A stretch of 64,000 bases of DNA, from NCBI GenBank assembly GCA_023151115.1, contig JAKLJP010000034.1:19350-83349 (forward strand). Direction: 5' to 3'. Both the position numbers and the translations under genes were made by a program. Shown in pieces: positions 7,895 through 16,166 of this stretch. The notes beneath the pieces are model-generated. The model saw nothing but the letters and a program-made list of their open reading frames with translations. It did not search any database and was not told where the DNA came from. The stretch comes from Anaerolineae bacterium. GTDB lineage: Bacteria; Chloroflexota; Anaerolineae; 4572-78; J111. The number at the start of each line of letters is the position of its first letter. Position 1 is the first letter of the stretch.

Positions 7895-8345
7895 CTGGCT
7901 CAAGCCGACTTCCAGCGGGTCCAGTCGGTGCTAATCCGCTCGACATCCAGCAGGGTATTCCGGGCGGTTTGCTCAATCTGACCAATGACCGAGTAGGCGT
8001 GGCTGCTGGATGAGGGTCGGCTGATAGACAAAACTCTGGTCAGACACCGTTTCGACGTAGGGACGTAGCTTGGGCGTATGGTCCAAACCAATCAGCCGAA
8101 AGCCACCTGCTGCCGCGACCGGCGCCACCGCCAACAGCAGTGCCTTTAGCTGGTTTTGACCCACTTGCCAGCCGTCCAGTCCGCCATACACACTGGCATA
8201 TTACCGTCGAAAGGCCGGACTTAAACTCAATTTCACCGGTGACCGGGCTTGGGTATCACTCGCCAGGGCATCGACCAACTCGAAGACCGCATCGGCTCGC
8301 TGGCTAAAACAGTGGTATAATCCCGCCCGGAACTGTTGCAACAGG
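7895..8345 (-). pseudogene. Degraded transposase (NF041680/IS701-like type)
   Basis: Minus-strand fragments in different frames spell a recognisable transposase N-terminus. QFRAGLYHCFSQRADAVFEL and a following KLSLSPAFRR come first. Then come YASVYGGLDGWQ, GLDHTPKLRPYVETVSD and LLDVERISTDWTRW. In intact relatives these correspond to the RR(A/W)G..LY, the AVDHTPWPRPDAE and the DVRR segments. At least two frameshifts and an in-frame stop are present, and the C-terminal half is missing. Family assignment is from memory of the motif order. No terminal repeats or target duplication were identified. It explains most of the 760-nt gene-free stretch after thyX. Confidence 0.65.
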
Positions 8346-8522
8346 GTGATTTACTAAACGCCGAGAAGGATGATATTGAGTTCTACAGATCAGAAATGTA
8401 CTGGGGCCGTTCCCACCAATATCGAGGCGGTGGAAAACTTGGCAATCGCTAGAGTGGACGAAGGTTTTTTCACCAGCCGAGTATAAAGATATAGACCCCA
8501 TTAGCACAATTTTTGGAGGGAA

Positions 8523-9833
8523 ATGATGCCTGATTCAATCAAAGCCGTTTTAGGAGGACTCGCCCTCATCGTGGCGAGTTATTTTAGCGCACCGGCGGCC
8601 CTGGCCCAAGAGGGCGACGGCCAAGCTTACATCATCCAGGCCGACGACACCCTATGGAAAGTGGCGGAGAAATACTTGGGCGACGGCAACCGCTTCACCG
8701 AAATTATGACGGCGACCAACGCCAAACACGCCGCCGACGCCACTTTTTTGCTGATTCAAGACCCCGGCCTGATCGTTTCCGGGGCTAAATTATGGATTCC
8801 GGCAGCGGGAACGACACCCGTCACGGCCCAACCTGTCCAATCCGCTGCACCCCCCGCAGCCCCGCAGACCAGCGTCCCGCCCGCCGGTCCGACCGGGCAT
8901 ATAGCCTTTAGCTTCTGGAACAACTCGCCAGAGCGCTGCACCTACGAAATCAATATTATTGACGTACCGGCCTGTCTCAAGGATGGGGCGGCCTGCCAGG
9001 CCAACCGGCGAATTTTTGTCCACAACAACGTCAGCGAGCCGGCCCTGTCGCCCGATGGGATCCGGCTGGCGTTTCGCGGCTGGGGCGAACCGCCAACCGA
9101 TGATAGCCCTTATGCCGACTGCGCCAAGGCTTTGCCCGTGCGCTACCTGGCCAACACCACCCTCGACGGCACGGAACTGCGCGGGACCGGCGGCTTTTGG
9201 GAAGACTCCCACCCCGACTGGTCGCCCGATGGCCAGCGTCTGCTCTTTGACACCGGGCGCAACGGCGACGACATCATTCGTATTCTGCTGATTAACGCCG
9301 ACGGCTCCGGCGAAGAGGATTTGCGTATCGCCGGCCAGCAGCCCTCTTGGGCCGGCGATAACGAGCGTTTTGTTTATCGCGGCTGTGATGTGAGCGGCAA
9401 TCGCTGCGGCTTGTGGCTGGCTAAAGCAATTCCGGCCAAAGCCTGGGAAACGGGCTTCAATATGCTGGGGCCGGTACTCCCAGAACCGGAAGCCGCCCAC
9501 CCCGATTGGTCGCCCACTGGCGAGCAGATTGTGTACCAGAGTCCGATGGCCGGCAGTTGGGATTTGTATGTGATTAATGCTGACGGTTCCAGCAAGCGCC
9601 CGCTTACCAGCGATGCCGCCATCGAGGGGCTGCCTTCCTGGTCGCCGGATGGGCAGTGGATTGCCTATCTCTCGGATGCCGGCGGCAACTGGGGTATCTG
9701 GATCATGCGCGCCGACGGCAGCGAGCGGCAGCAACTTTTTGCCTACGACGGCGGCATTTACAAAATCCCCAAGGTAGTCGAGCCTTATTTTGAACGCGAT
9801 TGGCTGGACGAGCAGATTTCGTGGTCAAGATAA
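8523..9833 (+). CDS. Secreted LysM-domain / TolB-like beta-propeller protein
   Basis: 436 residues. A signal peptide (cleavage near ALAQ, residue 29) is followed by a LysM-type domain (about 35-93; YIIQADDTLWKVAEKYLGDG), a Pro/Ala-rich linker, then a PD40/WD40-like propeller. The propeller has repeats of the form PDWSPDGQRLLFDTG and PSWSPDGQWIAYLSD. It is probably anchored to cell-wall glycan and displays a propeller for protein binding. The start has a GGAGGG ribosome site. It is monocistronic, with a terminator downstream at 9913-9950. No catalytic motif was seen. Confidence 0.85.
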   Translation: MMPDSIKAVLGGLALIVASYFSAPAALAQEGDGQAYIIQADDTLWKVAEKYLGDGNRFTEIMTATNAKHAADATFLLIQDPGLIVSGAKLWIPAAGTTPVTAQPVQSAAPPAAPQTSVPPAGPTGHIAFSFWNNSPERCTYEINIIDVPACLKDGAACQANRRIFVHNNVSEPALSPDGIRLAFRGWGEPPTDDSPYADCAKALPVRYLANTTLDGTELRGTGGFWEDSHPDWSPDGQRLLFDTGRNGDDIIRILLINADGSGEEDLRIAGQQPSWAGDNERFVYRGCDVSGNRCGLWLAKAIPAKAWETGFNMLGPVLPEPEAAHPDWSPTGEQIVYQSPMAGSWDLYVINADGSSKRPLTSDAAIEGLPSWSPDGQWIAYLSDAGGNWGIWIMRADGSERQQLFAYDGGIYKIPKVVEPYFERDWLDEQISWSR

Positions 9834-9900
9834 ATGAAGCGAAGACGTGAGGAGGCGATGAAGCGAGGAATCTTTCGCCTCATCGCCTCACGCCTCATCG
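9834..9900. repeat. Inverted repeat of iterated GAGGCGATGAAGCG words
   Basis: GAAGCGAAGACGTGAGGAGGC... pairs with ...CTCATCGCCTCACGCCTCATCG. It begins directly at the stop codon of the LysM gene. A relative lies at 43445-43499. Confidence 0.8.
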
Positions 9901-9912
9901 CACCTTTATTTA

Positions 9913-9950
9913 CGAGGAGTCCAAAGTACATTTTGGGCTCCTCTTTTTTT
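9913..9950 (+). terminator. Rho-independent terminator
   Basis: Stem GAGGAGTCCAAA/TTTGGGCTCCTC followed by a run of seven to eight T, downstream of the LysM/TolB gene. Confidence 0.85.
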
Positions 9951-10006
9951 GCCTTAAACCCAATTGGCGAATTAACCAATTATGCTTATTATACTAAGCG
10001 CACGTT

Positions 10007-10076
10007 AAGATTTCCGTAGGACAGCATCCCTATGCCGTCCGCCGACGCATGGGGATGTGTCTGCTACGGAAATTTT
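10007..10076. repeat. Inverted repeat, CCGTAG/GGCATAGGGATGCT family, copy 1
   Basis: TTTCCGTAGGACAGCATCCC... pairs with ...GGGGATGTGTCTGCTACGGAAA. A second copy sharing CGGCATAGGGATGCT lies at 54901-54992. Confidence 0.8.
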
Positions 10077-10129
10077 GAAATACGTTGGGTATATCATGGC
10101 AGCTTTAATTCCTTCGAGTGAAATACTCT

Positions 10130-10903
10130 ATGACCCAGACCTCAACCATAACCTATATCGGCCACGCCACTGTCCTGATCGAACTGGACGGCCAGCGTAT
10201 CTTGACCGACCCCATTCTGCGCGACCGGGTGACGCTGTTGCAGCGGCGCGGCCAGCCGATAGATCACGCTACATTTCAAAATATTGATGCCGTGCTCATT
10301 TCTCACCTCCATTATGATCACCTTGATTTTCCATCGCTGCGCATGTTGGGCCATCACACTCGGCTGATTGTGCCGCGCGGCTCGGCCCGCTTATTTCAGC
10401 GGCATGGCTTTCAGCAGATTGAAGAAATCTATATTGATGAGGTGACAACGGTGGGCGAGGTGGCTGTGCGGGCCACCTATGCCAAACACAGTCACCTCCG
10501 CCATCCTTTTGGCCTAAAAACTCACTGTCTTGGTTTTATCCTTGCCGGGCCGCACGAAATTTACTTCCCCGGCGATACCGACCTCTTTCCCGGCATGGCC
10601 CAGCTTTCCAACAGGCTGGATGTGGCCCTGCTGCCGGTGTGGGGCTGGGGGCCAACCCTGGGACCCGGTCATATGGACCCGCTGCAAGCGGCCAAAACGC
10701 TGCGCCTGCTGCGGCCTCGCCTGGCAATACCTATTCATTGGGGCAGTTTGCACCCCTGGGGATTTGATAAGCTAAATCCGCGCCGTTTCTTGACCGAACC
10801 TCCCTATTCTTTTGTCCGTCACGCCGCCGCTTTTGCCCCAGAGGTCAAAACGCAAATTGTCGAGCCAGGCGATAGGGTGATGCTGGAAGAAATTTTGGGA
10901 TAA
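10130..10903 (+). CDS. Metallo-beta-lactamase-fold hydrolase (UlaG/NAPE-PLD-like)
   Basis: About 257 residues from ATG 10130; GTG 10118 is an alternative. The metal site HxHxDH is HLHYDHLD. Further ligands are in KHSHLRHPFG, FPGDTDLF and PIHWGSLHP, which together define the fold used by UlaG-type lactonases and NAPE-PLD phospholipases. Substrate cannot be told from the sequence. It sits 10 nt before a GT4 glycosyltransferase gene with the ribosome site of the latter directly after its stop, so the pair is probably one operon, possibly in lipid or glycolipid metabolism. Confidence 0.85.
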   Translation: MTQTSTITYIGHATVLIELDGQRILTDPILRDRVTLLQRRGQPIDHATFQNIDAVLISHLHYDHLDFPSLRMLGHHTRLIVPRGSARLFQRHGFQQIEEIYIDEVTTVGEVAVRATYAKHSHLRHPFGLKTHCLGFILAGPHEIYFPGDTDLFPGMAQLSNRLDVALLPVWGWGPTLGPGHMDPLQAAKTLRLLRPRLAIPIHWGSLHPWGFDKLNPRRFLTEPPYSFVRHAAAFAPEVKTQIVEPGDRVMLEEILG

Positions 10904-10913
10904 GGAGCCATTG

Positions 10914-12095
10914 GTGGCACGCATGCACATCGCCTTTTTTACCAACACCTACTTCCCGACCATGAGCGGGGTCGTCCGGTCGGTGAGTACATTTCGCCAG
11001 CAGTTGACGACGATGGGCCATAATGTTTTTGTTTTTGCCCAACACGCCAGCGCCTACGAAGATACCGAACCGTTTATCTTTCGTTACCCGGCCATCGAAG
11101 TCCCCATTAACGATTATGCCTTGCCCATCCCGGTTTCCCCTTTTATCTCCGAAGTTTTGCCCATCCTCAAGCTCGATGTTATTCACAGCCATCATCCCTT
11201 TTTGTTAGGCCGGGTTGCAGCCCACAAAGCCAAAGAGCTGAATGTACCGTTGGTTTTTACCTTTCATACTCGTTACGACGAGTACAGCCATTATGTCCCT
11301 TTTAGCCAGGAATTAACCAAACGGGTCATTATTGATTGGGTGCTGGGTTATATGGAACAGTGCCAGCATATCATCACCCCCAGCGAGAGCATGAAACAAA
11401 TTTTGGAAGAGAGCGGGGTCGCAGGCCAGTACATCAGCGCCATTCCGACCGGCATTGACGTGGAACCGTTCCGGCAGGCGGATGGGGAATTGGTGCGTCA
11501 TGAGCGGGGCTGGGGAAACGACGGGGTGTTAATTTCGGTGGGCCGGCTGGCTAAGGAGAAAAATTTTGAAACGCTGCTCGCCGCCGCCGCTCAGGTGATG
11601 CGCCGGCATGACCATACCCGGCTGGTTCTCATTGGCGATGGCCCGGAACGCAAAGCCTTGGGGGAACTGGCTGAAAGCCTGGGTATCGCCTCGCGGGTAG
11701 AATTTACCGGCCGGCTTGAGTTTGACCAGATTCCCGGCTACCTCAAAGCGGCCGACATTTTTTGCTTCGCTTCGGTCACAGAGACGCAGGGGCTGGTCAC
11801 GATGGAAGCGCTGGCCGCCGGTTTGCCGGTGGTGGCTGTTGATGCCCCCGGCACCGCCGATGCCGTCAGCCACGGCCAGGAGGGGTTGTTGACCGAGAAC
11901 GACAGTATGGCCCTGGCCCAGGCGATTTGCCAGGTGATAGCTAACCCGGCCTTGCGCCAGCAGTTCAAAGCCGCCGCCGCCCGAAAGGTCGCCTGGTTTG
12001 ATATTAAAATTCAAGCCGAAAAAATGCTTGAAGTGTATGCCCAGGCCAAAGAAGATAAAAAAGCCGCCCGTCACGTTGAGGTGAAGCGAGGCTAG
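10914..12095 (+). CDS. GT4-family glycosyltransferase (glycolipid-synthase-like)
   Basis: About 393 residues, GT-B fold. The acceptor domain begins MHIAFFTNTYFPTMSGVVRS with a typical glycine-containing loop. The donor site includes SVGRLAKEKN and the E-x7-E motif in ASVTETQGLVTMEALAAGLP. The pattern resembles 1,2-diacylglycerol 3-glucosyltransferases, so membrane glycolipid synthesis is a fair guess. GTG 10914 fits best with the AAGGAG at 10902; TTG 10911 and ATG 10923 are alternatives. It is coupled to the MBL-fold gene upstream. Confidence 0.88.
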   Translation: MARMHIAFFTNTYFPTMSGVVRSVSTFRQQLTTMGHNVFVFAQHASAYEDTEPFIFRYPAIEVPINDYALPIPVSPFISEVLPILKLDVIHSHHPFLLGRVAAHKAKELNVPLVFTFHTRYDEYSHYVPFSQELTKRVIIDWVLGYMEQCQHIITPSESMKQILEESGVAGQYISAIPTGIDVEPFRQADGELVRHERGWGNDGVLISVGRLAKEKNFETLLAAAAQVMRRHDHTRLVLIGDGPERKALGELAESLGIASRVEFTGRLEFDQIPGYLKAADIFCFASVTETQGLVTMEALAAGLPVVAVDAPGTADAVSHGQEGLLTENDSMALAQAICQVIANPALRQQFKAAAARKVAWFDIKIQAEKMLEVYAQAKEDKKAARHVEVKRG

Positions 12096-12240
12096 GGCCT
12101 TGTCAATGTAAAAATGTACCATAGCTTACACCAGACAAAAACAACCATCAACCAAAGTCTTTGGATACCTCCAGTCCGGCATACTCACCCAAAGCGTTAC
12201 CCCTTCAATAGCCCATTGGGATATGTTTTAGGCTGAGGTT

Positions 12241-12258
12241 CTTACTCAACTGGGTAAG
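12241..12258. promoter_or_regulatory. Palindromic operator-like site, copy 1
   Basis: CTTACTCAACTGGGTAAG is an 18-bp near-perfect palindrome 142 bp before the DUF3309 gene. Related sites are at 15876-15889 and 15953-15968 near csbD. The rest of 12096-12399 shows no gene. Confidence 0.5.
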
Positions 12259-12399
12259 AAAGGAGACAGATTGCTGCCAGTCCAGATAGGCCAAAGATAA
12301 CTCTCACTTAAGGCTGGAAATCACCCATTTCAGTGTACGGTCAGCGGATAGGAAAAGATACAATAAACACAGTGTAGGAAATCAAGAAAGGAGCGACAA

Positions 12400-12539
12400 A
12401 TGTTAGGCACAATTCTGCTGATCCTCTTAATTCTACTACTGTTGGGAGCAATCCCTGCCTGGGGGGGTACGGACCGAGCGGCGCCCTGGGTTTTATCCTG
12501 ATCATTGTCCTGGTCCTGGTGTTGATGCGGGTCTTTTAA
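12400..12539 (+). pseudogene. DUF3309-like small membrane protein with a frameshift in a G run
   Basis: The ATG at 12400, after an AAGGAG site, opens MLGTILLILLILLLLGAIPA and continues with W. The frame then breaks in a run of seven G (GCCTGGGGGGGTAC). Shifting one base gives GGYGPSGALGFILIIVLVLV then LMRVF and a stop at 12539. Joined, this is a textbook DUF3309 protein of about 47 residues (two hydrophobic halves around a GYGPSG turn). A terminator follows, so expression is expected. The break could be a real mutation, a sequencing error in the homopolymer, or slippage. Confidence 0.7.
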
Positions 12540-12559
12540 CATGGCCCCGGTGAAATAAG

Positions 12560-12590
12560 GGAGCACGTGTCAAGCGCGTGCTCCTTCTTC
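12560..12590 (+). terminator. Rho-independent terminator after the DUF3309 gene
   Basis: Stem GGAGCACG/CGTGCTCC with a T-rich tail. It overlaps the most upstream possible start of the next gene, which argues for a later start there. Confidence 0.75.
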
Positions 12591-12596
12591 TTTAAA

Positions 12597-13580
12597 GTGA
12601 ATGAGAAAGGTAAATCTTCTTTGGAACCAAGACAAGACCTCTCTATTATCCAGGCTGTCGAGTTGACCAAGCAGTTTGGCAATGAAGTGGCTGTGCAGGA
12701 TATTACATTTGAAATTCCACGCGGGGCCATTTTTGGCTTTATTGGGCCAAGCGGTGGCGGCAAAACGACCACTCTGCGCCTGCTGACCGGCCTGTATGAG
12801 CCTACGGCGGGTCAGGTGCGGGTGCTGGGCAAAAGCCCCAAAGAATTTAGCCAGTCAACGCAAGCAAAAATTGGCTATATGCCCCAACTGTTTGCGCTCT
12901 ATCACCATTTGAGCGTCTGGGAAAACATCAGTTTTGCGGCCTCGCTATATGGCGTCGGCTGGCGGCGAAAACGGCTTTTAAACAGTTTGTTGGAATTTGT
13001 CGAGCTGGCCGAGCATAAGCACAAATTGGCCCGCAACATTTCCGGGGGGATGCAGCGCCGCCTGAGTTTGGCCGCTACCCTGGTCCACAACCCAGAGCTG
13101 CTTTTTCTCGACGAACCAACCGCCGGGATTGACCCGGTGTTGCGGCGCAAGTTCTGGGATCACTTTGAAGAACTACAGCAGCAAGGGCGTACCCTATTAG
13201 TCACCACCCAATATGTCGGTGAAGCGGTATATTGTGATTACGTTGGAGTCCTGTCGCACGGGCGGCTGTTGATGGTGGAAACCCCGGAGGGGCTGCGCCG
13301 GCGGGCCTTCGGCGGGGAAGTGGTTGACCTCCGTACCACTGAGCGGATTACCTTTGCCCATCTACAGGAGCTCCACCGCCTGCCTGGCATTACCGGCGAG
13401 ATCAAATATTTGAATGATACCACCCTGCGCTTAATTGTAGACGAAGCCAGCACGGCCATGCCCATGCTTTTGGAATGGTGTCAGGGCCAAAATATCAAGG
13501 TTGAGTCCATCGAGGAGTACCTGCCGCCGTTTGATGACGTTTTTGTAGAACTGCTCCAGGGAGAAACGAATGGCGCGTAA
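12597..13580 (+). CDS. ABC-2 type exporter ATPase
   Basis: About 327 residues. Walker A is GPSGGGKTTT, the signature is ISGGMQRRLS, and Walker B is LLFLDEPTAGIDP. The switch-loop histidine seen in most NatA/CcmA-type ATPases is replaced by Gln (VTTQYVGEAV). A C-terminal domain of about 90 residues follows the ATPase core. The start is uncertain: GTG 12597 and TTG 12621 are plausible, while the GTG at 12567 lies inside a terminator hairpin. It overlaps the permease gene by 11 nt. Substrate is unknown. Confidence 0.88.
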   Translation: MNEKGKSSLEPRQDLSIIQAVELTKQFGNEVAVQDITFEIPRGAIFGFIGPSGGGKTTTLRLLTGLYEPTAGQVRVLGKSPKEFSQSTQAKIGYMPQLFALYHHLSVWENISFAASLYGVGWRRKRLLNSLLEFVELAEHKHKLARNISGGMQRRLSLAATLVHNPELLFLDEPTAGIDPVLRRKFWDHFEELQQQGRTLLVTTQYVGEAVYCDYVGVLSHGRLLMVETPEGLRRRAFGGEVVDLRTTERITFAHLQELHRLPGITGEIKYLNDTTLRLIVDEASTAMPMLLEWCQGQNIKVESIEEYLPPFDDVFVELLQGETNGA

Positions 13581-15102
13581 AATTTATCGCTTCCTGGTTC
13601 GGGTTTCGGCCTTTTTAGGCAAAGAGATTTTTACGGTGCTGCGCCAGCCCATGCTGGCCCTAACCCTGGTTTTGGGACCCTTTTTGATTTTGCTTTTGTT
13701 TGGGCTGGGCTTTCGTAACGAACCGCCGGCGCTGCGGACCTTATTTGTGGTCCCGGCTGAGGAGGACAATCTGATCCAGCGGATTGAAGCCGAAGCAAAC
13801 ACCCTCGGCCCCCAGTTGATTTTTATGGGCATCACCCATGATCGCGCCGAAGCCACTGCAAAGCTGCTCCGGCGCGAGATAGATGTGGTGGCTGTTGTCC
13901 CCCCGAATGGGGCTGAACTCATCCGCAACAGCCAGCCGGTGGTGATTGAGTTAGAGCATTATGAAATTGACCCTTTTAAGATTGACTACGTTAATATCTT
14001 CGGTCAGGTCTATGCCGACGAAATCAACCGCCGTGTGCTGCGGTCTGTTACCCAGCAGGGCCAACAGGAGACAACCACCGTTTATGACTCGCTGAAAAAT
14101 ACCCAGGCGACCGTAGCAGAACTGCGGACAGCGTTGAGTGCGGGCGATGAGGTGAGCGCCCAGCAGCACAAACAGCAATTGGCTGGCGAAGTAAATTTGC
14201 TGGCGCTGACCGTAGGAGCAACCCTCGGTTTGACCGAAGGGGTTCAGGATGCTATGGGCCAGAATGAAAACGTGGACACGCAGAATATTTTAACGCTTTT
14301 GTCCGCGCTGCGAGACGATACCAACGCCCTGGATGTCAGTAATGTTTCCACCGCTCAAGATAATGAAGTCGAAAAGCTCGACAAGATCGAGGGTGATCTG
14401 GCAGACCTGGAGGCTTTGTTGGGCGAGTTTCAGAGCATTGATGCCGACGTGCTGATCAGCCCCTTCCGCAGCGAAGCCAAGAGTATTTCGCCGGTTCAGA
14501 TTCGTCCTTCCGATTTTTTTGCTCCGGCAGTCATTGCCCTGTTACTACAACATCTGAGTATCACCCTGGGGGCGCTTTCGATTGTGCAGGAACACCAGCG
14601 CGGGGCTATGGAGCTTTTTCGGGTCTCGCCCATCTCGGCTTTTGAAACCTTATTGGGCAAATATCTCAGTTACATGCTCTTTGCCGGAGTTTTGGCGGCT
14701 GTGCTCACTTTGATGGTTATCTATGGCCTGGGCGTGCCCATGCTGGGGCAGTGGCTCTCTTACGCCCTGACCGTTGCCGGGTTGGTTTTTGCCTCGCTGG
14801 GGATTGGTTTTGTTATTTCGCTGGTCGCCAAAACCGACAGCGAAGCGGTTCAATATTCGATGATTGTGTTGCTAACCAGCGTTTTTTTCAGCGGAGCTTT
14901 TGTCAACCTTGAATCGCTGTGGCAGCCCGTCCGGGTGGTTGGCTGGTTAATGCCGGCGACCTATGGCATTTTGCTGCTGCAAAATATTATGCTGCGCGGC
15001 TTTCTGGCTAACGCAGTTTGGTTGCTGGGTCTGACCGCTTTTGGCGTGGGCTTCTTTGTACTGGCCTGGTTGCTGCTGCGGCGATTGATGGCTCGCGGCT
15101 AA
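13570..15102 (+). CDS. ABC-2 type exporter permease with large external domain
   Basis: 510 residues. One N-terminal transmembrane helix (about 30-48) is followed by an external segment of about 290 residues with helical, probably coiled-coil stretches. About five helices follow from residue 320, including the conserved region SIVQEHQRGAMELFRVSP. This topology is typical of YhgE/Pip-like or ABC-2 exporters. Start and ATPase stop overlap, so ATPase and permease form one complex. Two tandem hairpins follow its stop. Confidence 0.87.
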   Translation: MARKIYRFLVRVSAFLGKEIFTVLRQPMLALTLVLGPFLILLLFGLGFRNEPPALRTLFVVPAEEDNLIQRIEAEANTLGPQLIFMGITHDRAEATAKLLRREIDVVAVVPPNGAELIRNSQPVVIELEHYEIDPFKIDYVNIFGQVYADEINRRVLRSVTQQGQQETTTVYDSLKNTQATVAELRTALSAGDEVSAQQHKQQLAGEVNLLALTVGATLGLTEGVQDAMGQNENVDTQNILTLLSALRDDTNALDVSNVSTAQDNEVEKLDKIEGDLADLEALLGEFQSIDADVLISPFRSEAKSISPVQIRPSDFFAPAVIALLLQHLSITLGALSIVQEHQRGAMELFRVSPISAFETLLGKYLSYMLFAGVLAAVLTLMVIYGLGVPMLGQWLSYALTVAGLVFASLGIGFVISLVAKTDSEAVQYSMIVLLTSVFFSGAFVNLESLWQPVRVVGWLMPATYGILLLQNIMLRGFLANAVWLLGLTAFGVGFFVLAWLLLRRLMARG

Positions 15103-15112
15103 ACCGGAATCA

Positions 15113-15176
15113 AAAAGCGTAGTATCCCTGTCTACGCTTTTCCTCAACCTTCCCCAGGTTTCCGGGGAGGGTTTTT
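15113..15176. terminator. Tandem bidirectional terminator hairpins
   Basis: First stem AAAAGCGTAG/CTACGCTTTT (15113-15141). Second stem AACCTTCCCC/GGGGAGGGTT (15146-15173) with a T run. They sit between the converging exporter genes and the small minus-strand gene. Confidence 0.8.
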
Positions 15177-15351
15177 ATTCTTCAAACGGCTGGACCAAAG
15201 ACCAGGCCGGATGCTTTCGAAATCGGTCCCAGCCATACCTCTTTTTAAGAGCGGCAAAAATAAGTAGGGCTATAATTGCGCCTATCACCGCCGTTAACAA
15301 AGAGTCCAGGCTGCTTGCGCTTGAGATAAATTCCATGATGCTTAAGAACAT
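15175..15351 (-). CDS. Small single-pass membrane protein
   Basis: 58 codons beginning MFLSIMEFISSASSLDSLLT, with a hydrophobic helix (AVIGAIIALLIFAAL) and a basic tail KKRYGWDRFRKHPAW. A strong AAGGAG ribosome site lies 7 nt before the ATG. I do not recognise a family. The good start, clear topology and downstream terminator support a real gene. It lies downstream of csbD on the same strand, with a terminator and a tiny ORF between them. Confidence 0.65.
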   Translation of the reverse strand: MFLSIMEFISSASSLDSLLTAVIGAIIALLIFAALKKRYGWDRFRKHPAWSLVQPFEE

Positions 15352-15409
15352 CGCCTGTCTCCTTTCTGAAAACTACAAAAATACCGGTTGACCATATAAC
15401 CACCAATAT

Positions 15410-15499
15410 TTAGTTTGAAGATAGGCCGGCTGCCACTCCACCGGCCAGACAAACTTTCCCGCTCAGGTCTTTGAGAACTCTTTCCTTGTCTGTCGCCAT
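15410..15499 (-). CDS. Possible 29-residue peptide
   Basis: ORF MATDKERVLKDLSGKVCLAG ending SSN, with a GAGG-type ribosome site. It is short and lies between the csbD terminator and the next small gene. It could equally be a truncated remnant. Confidence 0.3.
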   Translation of the reverse strand: MATDKERVLKDLSGKVCLAGGVAAGLSSN

Positions 15500-15526
15500 A
15501 TCCTCTTTTACCCTGTGATATAAAAG

Positions 15527-15557
15527 GGGGATGAACTTGACCGGCAAGTTCATCCCC
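15527..15557 (-). terminator. Terminator of csbD
   Basis: Perfect 13-bp stem GGGGATGAACTTG/CAAGTTCATCCCC just beyond the csbD stop, with TTTTAT following on the minus strand. Confidence 0.75.
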
Positions 15558-15579
15558 ATCCTTCTTTCCCTACATCATT

Positions 15580-15783
15580 CTACCGCGCATACTGGCGCAG
15601 AAACTCGCCCATCTCGTCTTCGGCCTCTTGCCGGGTGTAGCCATACTTTTCCTGCAATTTGCCAATCATTTTGTCGTACTGACCTTCAACTTGGTCGAGT
15701 TCATCGTCGGTGAGTTTACCCCACTGGGTTTTGATCTCACCCTTGATTTGCTTCCACATGCCCGTAAAGATATCTTGATTCAT
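15580..15783 (-). CDS. CsbD-family stress protein
   Basis: 67 residues: MNQDIFTGMWKQIKGEIKTQ, then WGKLTDDELDQVEGQYDKMI. This is the usual CsbD sequence (KQxKGxxKxxWGKLTDDDLxxxxG). These small hydrophilic helical proteins are induced by general stress in many bacteria, and their biochemical role is unknown. An AAGGAG site precedes the ATG. Two palindromic operator-like sites lie 93 and 170 bp upstream, and a similar site precedes the DUF3309 gene. Confidence 0.92.
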   Translation of the reverse strand: MNQDIFTGMWKQIKGEIKTQWGKLTDDELDQVEGQYDKMIGKLQEKYGYTRQEAEDEMGEFLRQYAR

Positions 15784-15875
15784 TGTATATCTCCTTCTTT
15801 CTTTCTTTGCTATTGCCTATTAACCGCAAGTTAATCTTGCCCCAGCAGTATATCATTTTATGAGGGTTGAGCCTA

Positions 15876-15889
15876 TACTCGCCTGAGTA
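15876..15889. promoter_or_regulatory. Palindromic operator-like site, copy 2
   Basis: TACTCGCCTGAGTA, arms TACTC/GAGTA, 93 bp before the csbD start. Confidence 0.45.
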
Positions 15890-15952
15890 ATAACCCAAGC
15901 AATAGCAGAGCTATTTTTGATAACTAATTTGGCGGAATAGGACTTTACCCTC

Positions 15953-15968
15953 TTATCCAGATGGGTAA
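15953..15968. promoter_or_regulatory. Palindromic operator-like site, copy 3
   Basis: TTATCCAGATGGGTAA, near-palindrome of the same shape as 12241-12258. It lies between csbD and galM. Confidence 0.45.
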
Positions 15969-16166
15969 TAAAGCAGTTCTTTACGACGTTTACCAAAGAT
16001 TAGCCGCTTCTCGCCACCCTTGCTATAATGCAATAAAGGTAGCAGGATAGCACGCTCTTTCCCCTCTTTGGGGACGCCTGAAGCGGCGCAGCCCGCACCC
16101 GAAGGGGTGAGGTCGCAGAGTAATATGAGTTCCCTGTCTGCCGTCTACTATTTTCAGGAGCTAACT

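Noticed and set aside
8790..9734. 314-codon open frame antisense to the LysM/TolB gene
   Set aside because: Complement of a strongly supported secreted protein; repetitive composition and no start signal.
12567..12600. Most upstream GTG start for the ABC ATPase
   Set aside because: It lies inside the terminator hairpin of the preceding gene; later starts fit better.
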